Shown: positions 8,467-17,032, counted from the stretch's first letter. The stretch is DNA of 33,395 nucleotides from Agarophyton chilense (GCA_030374765.1 JARGXX010000063.1:1-33395); one strand, 5' to 3'. The notes: generated by a model from the sequence alone, not told the origin. Numbers and translations are program-made.

Positions 8467-8591
8467 ACCGTTCCAGGCCAAGGAAGCCCCGTTCCTTCTC
8501 CTGCGAGTTCAAATATAACCCACCGGTTGGAATCAAAGACGAGGAAGTACCTTTTGAAGTTAAAAAGGTACTCTCCGTCGGTGGTGGGTTC

Positions 8592-10217
8592 ATGCTTCGA
8601 ACTCCATTAAAGGAATGCCTTGAAGATACAGTGGATCCCCTCTTTAAGGCACTAGGAACGGGGACAGGGAGAATGGTTCATCCCCTAGCTATGCGAGTGA
8701 CACGGAAGTTTGAGAGAGAACTCACTCGTATTGAGGATGACATTCCCCCAGCCTTGCATCGAACGTTGATGCGAGGTATTAAGTACATGAAGACGAAGGA
8801 CTGGGTCGTCAAACAAGCCGATAAGAACCTCGGACTCACACTTATGAGCCGAGAGTTCTACGACGACCTTGTGCGCAAGGAGATTCGTGAGGGTGCATTC
8901 TCCGAGGTAAGCTCATTCCCCCATGGAAGGCTCCTCGGTAACCTCAACGCAATCTTGCTGGCATGTAATCTGGGGAGGAAATTCACAGATGAAACGCTAG
9001 AATACGCTTTAGGCGCCAAGTTCCCGGCACCCTTCTATGTACTACCGAAGATTCACAAGCCTACGGTGAAGTCTAGACCGATCACGGCGTCACACTCGTA
9101 CATCACGTCGGGGTTGTCTAGACAACTTAGCACCATTCTCAACAAGGAGGTGCAAAAGATTCCGGCTATAACAGTTAATAGCTGGCAAACCGTAAGGCAA
9201 TTGGAACATATAGAGCTCCCGTCAGACTGTGTCTTCTTGACGTATGACGTGGAGCGATGTTACCCCAGCATCGATATCAGAGACGCCATAAGAACTCTGT
9301 TACATGAATTGCCTCACATATTCATGGCAAACAAAGGCTTCTGGTGTCGTGCTTTGGAGTTCATCATGTTTAACAACTATGTAACAGATGGACAGGGTGT
9401 ACATCGACAGCTTATTGGTACAGCAACTGGAACACCGGTAGCTCCAGCATTTGCTAACCTTTATTTGTTCTTTAAGTTTCGAGGAATCTTCTTGGACTTT
9501 GTAAGCAAGATCATCATCAATCGCCGCTATATTGATGATGGACTTGTGATACTCAGAGATAGGGCAACTGCGGAGGCTCTCATGCATAGATTGAACACCT
9601 GTTCAAACCTGTCTATGACATGGGACATCAGCTCCAAAAAAGCAGTCTATCTTGACTTGGAGATATATAAAGGAAGGAGGTTTATGTTTCATAACATTGT
9701 GGACATTCGGGTATACACAAAGCCCATCTCCAAGTTCCTATATCTCCATGGAAAGTCCAACCATCCCACGCATACTTTGTCAGGAATCGTGAAAGGAGAA
9801 ATGATAAGATATCTCCGTAACACTTCCGATAAACATACGTGGGAGGCCAAAGTAAGCATCCTATTCCGAATGTTAGCGAATCGTGGATACACAGGACAGC
9901 ATCTACGGGCTGCTTTGGAATATGTGTCTTACCAAGACAGGGCGAAATATCTTGAGAAGTTCGTCAAACCATCTCCAGACTTGGGAGGATGGGTAGTCTG
10001 CAGATTCCATCCTCGCATTAAGATGTTCTGGCGCCGCTTCAAGGAACTAATGGAAGTTCAAGTCCCGCGAAGTGGAATCCAAGAGAAATGGCCACGTACT
10101 CTTGTCTTCAGACGAGGTAATGGAGTAGCTCGCCATGTCATAAGTGCTATTGCGAAAGGAGCAAAGTCTTCGGACTTAGCCAATAGCACTCAAAACCAAA
10201 CTAATGGAACCAATTAG
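8592..10217 (+). CDS. PLE ORF2 reverse transcriptase (copy 4)
   Basis: Identical 541-aa PLE reverse transcriptase with all catalytic residues. The ORF2 stop at 10215-10217 is followed by a 364-bp 3' region before the telomeric stub. Confidence 0.95.
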   Translation: MLRTPLKECLEDTVDPLFKALGTGTGRMVHPLAMRVTRKFERELTRIEDDIPPALHRTLMRGIKYMKTKDWVVKQADKNLGLTLMSREFYDDLVRKEIREGAFSEVSSFPHGRLLGNLNAILLACNLGRKFTDETLEYALGAKFPAPFYVLPKIHKPTVKSRPITASHSYITSGLSRQLSTILNKEVQKIPAITVNSWQTVRQLEHIELPSDCVFLTYDVERCYPSIDIRDAIRTLLHELPHIFMANKGFWCRALEFIMFNNYVTDGQGVHRQLIGTATGTPVAPAFANLYLFFKFRGIFLDFVSKIIINRRYIDDGLVILRDRATAEALMHRLNTCSNLSMTWDISSKKAVYLDLEIYKGRRFMFHNIVDIRVYTKPISKFLYLHGKSNHPTHTLSGIVKGEMIRYLRNTSDKHTWEAKVSILFRMLANRGYTGQHLRAALEYVSYQDRAKYLEKFVKPSPDLGGWVVCRFHPRIKMFWRRFKELMEVQVPRSGIQEKWPRTLVFRRGNGVARHVISAIAKGAKSSDLANSTQNQTNGTN

Positions 10218-10390
10218 AAATGACCAACTGTCCAAGAACGGGGCTAAAAACCCCACTCTGGGCTTAGTTAAGTTAGTAATGTTCGTTTCATTAGATAGGG
10301 AGCAACATAAGTAGAGCAGTGCTTGGGCCATAGGAGGCTATGTAAGAAGCCGTGGAGAGCTCTCCACCTCTCTTCCAACCTTCTCATCCC

Positions 10391-10441
10391 AACATAAGGC
10401 ACTGAGGAGTCATAAAGACGAAAGCGCTCTGCCACATCGTT
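10391..10441 (+). ncRNA. Hammerhead ribozyme motif (PLE copy 4)
   Basis: Same sequence as at 1211-1261, with predicted cleavage after C10429. Here only 152 bp separate the cleavage site from the telomeric tract. Confidence 0.8.
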
Positions 10442-10581
10442 CACTTCACCCCGCTTCCCCTCCCTTTCCCTTTCCCCCTCCCCTTCCGGCTTCAAGGGCG
10501 TCCTAGTCCTTAAGCAGTCTCTCTCTCTCCCCCCCCTTACATTCTGCGGGACGCAGCACACTTTCAACCACCTTACTCAAT

Positions 10582-11507
10582 CCCTAAAACCCCTAAAACC
10601 CCTAAACCCCTAAACCCCTAAACCCCTAAACCCCTAAAACCCCTAAAACCCCTAAACCCCTTAAACCCCTAAAACCCCTAAACCCCTAAACCCCTAAACC
10701 CTAAACCCCTAAAACCCTTAAACCCCTAAACCCCTAAAACCCCTAAAACCCCTAAAACCCCTAAAACCCCTAAACCCCTTAAACCCCTAAACCCCTAAAA
10801 CCCCTAAACCCCTAAAACCCCTAAACCCCTAAACCCCTTAAACCCTAAACCCCTAAAACCCCTAAAACCCCTAAACCCTAAACCCCTAAACCCCTAAAAC
10901 CCCTAAACCCCTAAAACGCCCTAAAACCCCTAAACCCCTAAAACCCCTAAAACCCCTTAAACCCCTAAACCCCTTAAACCCTAAACCCCTAAACCCTAAA
11001 ACCCCTAAAACCCCTAAAACCCCTAAACCCCTAAACCCCTAAACCCCTAAACCCTAAAACCCCTTAACCCCCTTAAACCCCTAAAACCCCTAAACCCCTA
11101 AACCCCTAAACCCCTAAACCCCTAAACCCCTAAACCCCTAAACCCCCTAAAACCCCTAAAACCCCTAAACCCCTAAAACCCCTAAAACCCCTAAAACCCC
11201 TAAACCCCTAAACCCCTAAACCCCTTAAAGCCCTAAACCCTAAACCCCTAAACCCCTAAAACCCCTAAACCCCTAAAACCCCTAAACCCCTAAACCCCTA
11301 AACCCCTAAAACCCCTAAACGCCCTAAACCCCTAAACCCCTAAAACCCCCTAAACCCCTAAAACCCCTAAACCCCTAAAGCCCTAAACCCCTAAAACCCC
11401 TCAACCCCTAAACCCCTAAAACCCCTAAAACCCCTAAAACCCCTAAACCCCTAAAACCCCTAAAAACCCCTAAACCCCTAAACCCCTAAACCCCTAAACC
11501 CCTAAAG
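10582..11507 (+). repeat. Telomeric repeat tract (C-rich strand), internalised by PLE array
   Basis: About 926 bp consist almost entirely of CCCTAAA, CCCCTAAA and CCCCTAAAA units in irregular order, with a few off-pattern units such as CCCCTTAAA, GCCCTAAA and CCCTCAA. CCCCTAAA is the commonest. On the G strand this is TTTAGGGG/TTTTAGGGG, a variant of plant/algal-type TTTAGGG. The C-rich strand reads left to right, so the chromosome end lies to the left. The tract begins precisely at the terminal stub of PLE copy 4 and ends at AAAGCCGTACC. Confidence 0.95.
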
Positions 11508-11977
11508 CCGTACCCAACATTCTACGCCTTGCAGCTTGGTGGAAGTCAACCACAACACTCATTTAAGCACGATTTTAGATTCCAACCCGGTACAATAAAC
11601 ACCCATTCTTCTTTCTCCATTTTGCTTTCAACTCTCTTCCTTGCCACAGAAAACCACATTTCCTACTCTTTATACTTAAGTATAACGCCAAACACCCCAT
11701 ATTCGACCGTTACATTACACCCAACCCAGCAACAAGCGTTATTCAAACGACTCTATCTCCAGCTCAACCTCAGCCCCTAAATACCCCAACTCCGCCTCAA
11801 AAATACAGTGTAACGAAACAACCTACACTCTATATCAGTCCTACACATAAAGCCCAGTACACTTATCGAATGCAGGTCGCTCAACACAGAACTTTATCCA
11901 ACCACCGCAGATATCGAGTACACCCTCAAACAATCTGTTCACCACGCATTCGTACTATAATGGAACTTGACGTCTCG
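11508..11977. other. Subtelomeric non-coding DNA, possible tiny PLE 3'-end relic
   Basis: I see no credible gene in this AT- and CA-rich stretch. The first ~50 bp (11518-11561) resemble the last ~45 bp of the PLE before its telomeric stub: ACATTCT, then GCAGC, then TCAACCAC and ACTCA in the same order with small gaps. They may be the remnant of a severely 5'-truncated older copy. The remainder matches nothing else in the window by eye. Confidence 0.35.
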
Positions 11978-12317
11978 ACTCTAGACTCCTAAAACCCCTA
12001 AAATCCAATAAACGAAAAGCTTCCCCTAAAACCCCTAAAGCCCTCCAGCCCCTAAACAATGTTTTCCTCTCCGTAAATAAAAAATCCCATAAAGGTAAAG
12101 TTTCCCCTAAACCCCCTGAACCCCTGAACCCCTGAACCTCTAAAACCCCTAAAACCCCTACACAATGTTTTCCTCTCCGTAACTTCAAAATCCCATAAAG
12201 GTAAAGCTTCTCCTAAAACCCCTAAACCCCTAAACCCCTAAACCCCTAAACCCCTGAAACCTGTAAAAGCCCGTACACAATGGTTTCCTCTACGAAAACG
12301 TAAACTCCCGTAGGCCC
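11978..12317 (+). repeat. Degenerate telomeric blocks alternating with a ~50-bp spacer repeat
   Basis: Three blocks of CCCCTAAA/CCCCTGAA-type repeats alternate with a spacer beginning CAATGTTTTCCTCTCCGTAA at 12057 and 12163. A more diverged copy of the spacer starts at 12278 (CAATGGTTTCCTCTACG). The spacers share TCCCATAAAGGTAAAG. Repeat spacing is 106 and 115 bp. This looks like an older telomere-associated repeat in which telomeric sequence is part of the repeating unit. Confidence 0.75.
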
Positions 12318-12560
12318 TGACCGATAGCTACTTAGTGGCGATGCCACTGTTGGACAAACCTTAACGTCATAAGAATCTACCTGTCATCGTTAAGCATACG
12401 TCATCCCTACCTCACTAAACGCACTGCACGCGTCTTCTTTAGCTAAGAGTGTGGCGCCAGCACTCGCGTGACCTACTACTCACCACACTCAACCTACATT
12501 GAACTTGGCAATACCATCGAATATCGACCCCCAGTGTTGCCGGATATGAAAACCATCCTA
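12318..12560. other. No gene seen
   Basis: Non-repetitive subtelomeric DNA. I see no coding signal on either strand and no RNA gene. Confidence 0.5.
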
Positions 12561-13075
12561 GAACCAAGCGCAAACGCACCTTTTTCAGCCGCGTACACGA
12601 CCCCAAAAACGCACATACAAAACGCCTGACAATGTGCCATCTGCCTCCACGAAATAGCCACAGAACCAAGCGCAAACGCATAACACAACCCTTTCTTTTG
12701 ATAAAAATTTCGCACATTATCCAGCTTACAACACAGCTCGACTGTGCAGCGGAGATGTGGCTGAAACCAAGCGCCTTTGAGTGCCACACTCGACGCACGC
12801 CTCCACGTTGTGCAGCAAAAATGTTACAATAAAACATGTGCAAACGCAGGATTTGGCAGAAAGCCCAGCGCGCCTAAAATTTATGATTTTTTCAAATGCA
12901 AATATTGCGAAAATGGGTGCTGCGCGCCAACATCTGGCAATTCGCGCGCTACGTTACCCGAACGAAGCGCCTGAGCGCAATTAGCCACGATTTTTTGAGC
13001 GTGCCAATGTGTCATACGCGCTCTCCAGCACAACGTTTTCCATCCAGGGGGTCAAAATCGCACATACGTCGAATG
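12561..13075 (+). repeat. Degenerate ~100-bp tandem repeat with ACCAAGCGC word
   Basis: The word ACCAAGCGC or close variants recurs at 12563, 12665, 12766, about 12862 and 12962, so with a spacing of 93 to 102 bp. The rest of each unit is strongly diverged. In one plus frame the word encodes (E/K)PSA, followed in two units by FECH and FKCKYC. That resembles a linker plus the start of a C2H2 finger, and the period equals about 33 codons. Stops interrupt every frame, so no protein is made now. It may be a decayed zinc-finger array or a non-coding minisatellite. Confidence 0.5.
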
Positions 13076-13091
13076 CAGCGCGTGGCGCTTG

Positions 13092-13177
13092 GTGTATGTA
13101 ATTACCAAGCGCTACTGACAACTGCGTTTTACCAAGCGCCAGCCCACACTTACAACCTGTAATATATATAGGATTGT
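13092..13177 (+). repeat. Dispersed ~80-bp repeat, copy 1
   Basis: Begins GTATGTAATTACCAAGCGC and contains two PSA-word sites about 27 bp apart, ending in an AT-rich stretch (TAATATATATAGG). The same sequence with changes occurs at 13229-13300 and 14823-14898. Its ACCAAGCGC core links it to the repeats just upstream. Confidence 0.7.
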
Positions 13178-13228
13178 GGTATAGATTCGACCAATTGTAA
13201 TCATGTACCTAATCACCTAAACCCCTAA

Positions 13229-13300
13229 GCCCCAAGCGCTACTGACAACCGTGTTATACCAAGTGCCAGCCACATATGCACTATGCAATACATATAAAAC
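13229..13300 (+). repeat. Dispersed ~80-bp repeat, copy 2
   Basis: Starts CCCCAAGCGCTACTGACAAC and matches 13101 onward. It is preceded by a short telomere-like stretch, CACCTAAACCCCTAAGCCC (13216-13234). Confidence 0.7.
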
Positions 13301-13745
13301 TCCTGTTATGAAGCAAAACATAGAAAATGCTTCATATCCTCACTCAACTTTATTTTACGAGGTCGAAGATTCTAATACATTTTTATGCAAGCAAGAAAGT
13401 GTGTTCGCTACGTCTCACGCGGTTCGTTTTCGCATACTAAGTTTTTACTACGACCGCTCACACAAACGATGATAAACCTGCTCTGTTCCAAGCACAATGT
13501 ATTTCTATCTTCTTCATAACAGAATAATATTCAGACCTACGTCCAAAAGTCTCTTTAAACCCATGGGATCCTAAATCCTTAAATACGAACACGTTCTTTC
13601 CATTTTTTCAAATCGTACCACTTCAAATACTGCTAAAGCCCATACACACAAACACAAAAACGCTCACGGTACCAACTCCAACTTTCGCAAAACAAAAGAA
13701 AACGCTTTCTTGTCCTCAACATTGCAAAATAATCCGTAAAGCGCA
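13301..13745. other. Intergenic, no gene seen
   Basis: About 445 bp of AT-rich DNA upstream of the reductase-like gene. No convincing TATA box or conserved open frame is visible. It presumably holds that gene's promoter. Confidence 0.4.
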
Positions 13746-13799
13746 ATGGGTGGCATAATGTGTTGCCATGATTCTCGTGTGCGGCTCGAGGACACAGCC

Positions 13800-14612
13800 A
13801 TGACCGCGACTCGGACGCAAAAACCCATACCATGCACCATCGTGGGAGCGGGAAGAATTGGCTCTTGGCTCAAAACCCTTGGTAGTCCAACGCAATCGCA
13901 GGAAGCGGATGTGGTGCTGCGACGTGGAGACAACCTCAATCGATGCAGAAATGAAGGACCCATTTTCGTATGTACGAGAAACGATGCATTGCAAGAAGTT
14001 ATTACACAATGCCCACCTCATCGACGCCAGGATCTTGTGTTCATGCAAAATGGAGATATCATGCCGTTTCTACAGAAACATGGCTTGCAGCACAACACAC
14101 GAGTCGTGCTCTACGTTGCAGTTCCATCGCGAGACCCGTCCACTGTGAGAAACGGCGGTCGCACTACAATGACTGGCAAATGGGCCCAAGCTTTGGCCGA
14201 CCGCCTACGAACAGGAGGGGTAGAAGCCTCTGTGGTGAACGACGACGACTGGACGCGCGCCTACTACGAAAAGTTAATTTGGCTTTGTTCGTTTAACATT
14301 GTAGGAGCTGCTTTTGGAAATGTGGACATTAAAGCACTTGCCACACAATACCAAGCAGTGCTACGACCAGTTATGACCGAGCTGATCACGCTGGTAGCCA
14401 AATGCAGAGGCGTGTACTTACCACAGCAAGCAACGGTGAACGCTTTGTTGGCTTATGGGCTACACGTAGGCCACTTTGCCACTTCTCTAAGCGAGTTCAA
14501 TTGGCGCAACCGAGTTTTTCACGACATGAGCTTACGCCTTTCAGCCGAAGGAGAAGCGGATATCGCGCCCACCCATAGCTACTTTGTCACAATGGCCTTG
14601 CAACACAACTAG
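13800..14612 (+). CDS. Ketopantoate reductase-like (PanE/ApbA family) oxidoreductase
   Basis: An intact single-exon frame of 270 codons from the ATG at 13800. In-frame ATGs at 13746 and 13758 would add up to 18 unconserved residues, so I prefer the one just before the dinucleotide-binding fold. A GxGxxG motif sits at residues 16-21 (VGAGRIGSW). FMQNGD (81-86) fits the conserved Asn-Gly of the family, and EKLIWLCSF (157-165) fits the catalytic Lys helix (K158). The residue four after this Lys, usually Asn, is Leu162 here, which may affect substrate binding. Ketopantoate reductases make pantoate for coenzyme A with NADPH. The divergent site and slightly short length leave open a different 2-oxoacid or other substrate. 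The gene is flanked by subtelomeric repeats. Confidence 0.65.
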   Translation: MTATRTQKPIPCTIVGAGRIGSWLKTLGSPTQSQEADVVLRRGDNLNRCRNEGPIFVCTRNDALQEVITQCPPHRRQDLVFMQNGDIMPFLQKHGLQHNTRVVLYVAVPSRDPSTVRNGGRTTMTGKWAQALADRLRTGGVEASVVNDDDWTRAYYEKLIWLCSFNIVGAAFGNVDIKALATQYQAVLRPVMTELITLVAKCRGVYLPQQATVNALLAYGLHVGHFATSLSEFNWRNRVFHDMSLRLSAEGEADIAPTHSYFVTMALQHN

Positions 14613-14822
14613 CGTGATATCACTACGAAATATCGCCAAAGGCACCAGTCTATATCAAAAAGTATTTGCATGTGTCAACCTACAATTATTTCTTTCTGCA
14701 AACCCTCCCTAATTAGACTGCAAACAACCCGCTTTTCATACTCAAACTTTAAACAACTTAGGTTTTCTAAACTTCCATGCACACCAAACTAAATGTAAAA
14801 CCAGCCTTTGGTGCTTAGTCTA
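14613..14822. other. 3' flank of reductase-like gene, nothing recognised
   Basis: AT-rich DNA after the TAG stop at 14610-14612. No standard AATAAA is visible close to the stop. It leads directly into a dispersed repeat copy. Confidence 0.4.
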
Positions 14823-14898
14823 TGTAATTACCAAGCGCTTGTGGCAACCGCGTTTTACCAAGCGCCAGCCCACACTTACGCCATGCAATATGTATAGG
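14823..14898 (+). repeat. Dispersed ~80-bp repeat, copy 3
   Basis: GTAATTACCAAGCGC... followed by ...CCAGCCCACACTTACGCC and an AT-rich tail, matching 13097-13175. It directly abuts a decayed PLE fragment that begins at 14897. Confidence 0.75.
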
Positions 14899-15012
14899 CT
14901 CTCATGAATAGATTGAACACATCTTTTAACATTTCTACGACGTGAGACGTCAGCTCCAACAAGAAATATTTACATATATATAGAAGAGCCGGTTTCTTTT
15001 ATGATATATAAA
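14897..15012 (+). pseudogene. Decayed PLE reverse transcriptase fragment
   Basis: The sequence from GGCTCTCATGAATAGATTGAAC onward aligns with bases 395-508 of the PLE. Translated, it keeps ALMNRLNT, a D-V-S-S-N-K-K segment and a YRRAGFFYDI segment matching the stretch after the YIDD box of ORF2 (residues 329-367). It has stops where the intact protein has Trp and later residues. It lacks both ends of the element and is much more diverged than the tandem copies, so it is an old insertion or a relic of a related family. Confidence 0.75.
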
Positions 15013-15228
15013 ACCCCGTAAACTCAAAACCTCCCCTAAACACCTCATCTGTGTCTAAGACCCCCTAACGCTTTTCTAAATGCCCTAAACACCAATTACA
15101 AGTTTTCTTCCACAAATGCTTTATACTTCTCGCAGGCAGTCGTGGTGCACGTGTCCGACAGGGGTACGGAGATAGATGTAGTGCAAATAGAAGAAGGTCT
15201 GATCTCACCTTCGCACGGGAGTTTTAGT
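15013..15228. other. Telomere-like remnants and 3' flank of zinc-finger gene
   Basis: Bases 15013-15098 contain scattered CCCTAAA-like words (CCTCCCCTAAACACC, TGCCCTAAACACC) directly downstream of the PLE fossil. This fits a fossil telomere junction, but they are too degenerate to be sure. The rest is the 3' flank of the minus-strand zinc-finger gene. Confidence 0.4.
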
Positions 15229-15819
15229 TTACTCAGAACGCGGCGCGCATGGTCGTGGCGGCGTGCCGTGATGCCATCGGCGGCAGTGCCGCCGCATGTC
15301 GGCTATTTGTGTAAAAGTCTGATCGCAGCGACGAAGGGACAGGCGGTGTTTCTTTCGGTTAGAACATATATCGTGCGCGCGCTCAAAATCTACCGCTGCG
15401 TGCCTTCACGTACGTACCTCGTTGCACTGTGCGCGGTCGCACCTCACGCGTTTACCCTGGTGCACCACCCGGCGGTGGCGGTTCCGATTGCCCTTGCTGA
15501 TGAAAGTTGCGCCACACAACTCACAAAGTACGGTGGCTTTGAACGCTTGACTTTGAGAGACACGCTGCTTCGAGTGACAGGGGCCTATGATGATCGCGTC
15601 GATTACATATCCAAAGTATTTTACGCTCCACTTCCTCGTCCATGGGTTTAAGCCCCACCGCTGTGCCTCAATGAGATGTGCAGCGTCTCCGTGCCACGGC
15701 TCTTTCGTGGCTGCCGTCACCGGCGGCGCCAACCCCGTCGTTGCCTGCGCGGCCGGCCTTGGCTGGGACGATGCGTGTGTCCCAAGTGGCGTGATTCTCT
15801 GCGTGGGCTGCATGATCAT
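15229..15819 (-). CDS. C2H2 zinc-finger protein, two exons (15819-15418, 15318-15229)
   Basis: Read on the minus strand, exon 1 ends in a complete finger: Cys at 15525, Cys at 15516, His at 15477 and His at 15462, so C-x2-C-x12-H-x4-H. It then enters a C-x4-C pair and runs into TGA (15408-15406). Removing a 99-nt intron (15417-15319) joins codon GAG to ACT. This creates a second finger with C-x4-C-x12-H-x4-H, the same His spacing as the first. The intron has GTACGT at its 5' end, CTAAC 39-43 nt before its 3' end, a pyrimidine-rich stretch and CAG. The stop is TAA at 15231-15229. From the first ATG (15819) the product is 163 aa. The frame is open to 15891, so an upstream exon is possible. Function is presumably DNA or RNA binding; targets are unknown. 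Confidence 0.65.
15319..15417 (-). other. Spliceosomal intron (99 nt) in zinc-finger gene
   Basis: 5' splice site GAG|GTACGT, candidate branch site CTAAC (15362-15358) 39 nt before the 3' splice site, pyrimidine-rich CTGTCCCTTCGTCGCTGCGATCAG|ACT. The length is a multiple of three, but the retained intron contains an in-frame TGA. Its removal restores a canonical finger exactly, which is stronger support than the signals alone. Confidence 0.65.
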
Positions 15820-15899
15820 AGTCTTAACCCCTCGAAAACCACCCACAGCATGCAATTCAAGGATGTGGATGGGTTCTTGTCTGTAAAGCTGCTATACTA

Positions 15900-17032
15900 A
15901 ACTACAACCTGTGCCCGTTGTTTTCTTGTCACGGATCGCCGTCGCCTCACTTCTTATAGCTCACAACGCCCCTACAAGACGTGCCCGTCTTGCACACAGC
16001 GTGACATGGATGCGTCGCGTGCGCGTCCGAGTGAGCCGCGTGTGCCAACGCGTGTTGTATGCACGCCAAAGAGAGCGCTCGCCGACAACGTCATTCACAG
16101 CGGGCGCTGGAGCCGTTGCCCTTTATTACAGTCACCCCCGCGCGTCCATGGCGCTCTCGCGCATGTGTCTACCATGTCTATGCTGTTTGTTTGTTTGTGT
16201 GACGTGCGCGCCAGCTCGGCCAAATTGCACGACAAAACGTCTCGCTTCCTTGTCGCAACTTAAAGCACTGGCACATTATGTCTGCTTGTCGCTGTTCCGA
16301 ACTATGGCATGTTTGCAAGCCCTCCTCAATACTCCTCCCGCCTAAAATCCCCGGCTCTCTCGATACCCCCAATACAATTTGCAAGGCTAAACCCCTCTGT
16401 GACCAACCCTCCCTTCCACTCCGGTGGGGGTGGGCCTAGTGCCACGCACCGCTGCGCACAAAGCCGGCTGCACAGTTTTAATCCACTGCAGAATTTGACA
16501 GCGACATTCTGATAGAATGTTCAGTTTGTATATTGCAAATAGCAATCACATCACCGTCGCTCGCTCCACTACGCGCACACGCGTGCTTCTCAGATGATGT
16601 AAAACGTGCGTCGCAAGCGCGCTTTTTTGTCACGTCGACGCCCCCATACCATTCCGGCGCGACGCGGAAGCAGTCACACACACATACGCTCAAACGAACA
16701 ACGCTGAAAAATTCTGAATGGGAGTCACGCTGCCACCGATACACATGCGCTGTTTGGCAGCGCTTGTCCGAAAATGTACAATGCCCATCGCATCTCGTAC
16801 ATGCCCCTCGTGTCCCAACTATACAACAGCGACACTGTATACAGCGCACACCCATTGCACAACAAGCGCCATCACCCACCGGGCCTTGCTGTACAAATGC
16901 CTCGAGTCGTGACGCGGAGTCGTCGTGGCGTCGTGGCGTCGTGGACTCGTGGCCTCGTGGCCTCGTGTCGCGTTTTGCCACTTTCGGTTTCCCTCTATGA
17001 TAATTTAATATTTTTATTTTTTAATGTATGGG
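15900..17032. other. GC-rich region without assignable gene
   Basis: Several overlapping open frames of 65-167 codons run on both strands, none with a recognisable domain. The minus frame at 16981-16478 is Cys/His-rich (residues about 40-90) and shares a TF-x8-H-x2-RW pattern with the zinc-finger gene at 15229-15819, but it lacks proper Cys spacing. Given a likely intron next door, short exons cannot be excluded. Confidence 0.4.
16923..16970 (+). repeat. 8-bp tandem repeat (TCGTGGCG), six copies
   Basis: TCGTGGCG twice, TCGTGGAC, TCGTGGCC twice, then TCGTGTCG. The period is not a multiple of three, which argues against this stretch being coding. Confidence 0.85.

Larger units (their letters stand above)
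7535..10594 (+). mobile_element. Penelope-like element copy 4 (complete, joined to telomeric tract)
   Basis: This is the innermost copy. It holds ORF1 (7579-8466), ORF2 (8592-10217) and a hammerhead (10391-10441). Instead of another unit, the terminal stub (10582-10594) extends into about 0.9 kb of telomeric repeats. This is the geometry expected if the RNA 3' end was copied onto a G-rich telomeric 3' overhang. It carries the only base difference I found in the array, a G at 10549 where the other copies have C. Confidence 0.9.

Noticed and set aside
15229..15408. Calling the zinc-finger gene a pseudogene because of the in-frame TGA
   Set aside because: The TGA falls inside a segment with full splice signals, and its removal restores an exact finger.
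15142..15651. 169-codon plus-strand frame
   Set aside because: It begins with GTG and overlaps the minus-strand zinc-finger gene, whose spliced Cys/His pattern is far more convincing.
16478..16981. Cys-rich minus-strand frame as a second zinc-finger gene
   Set aside because: A TF-x8-H-x2-RW similarity exists, but the Cys pair is misplaced and the last His is missing. The 8-bp tandem repeat nearby also argues against coding.
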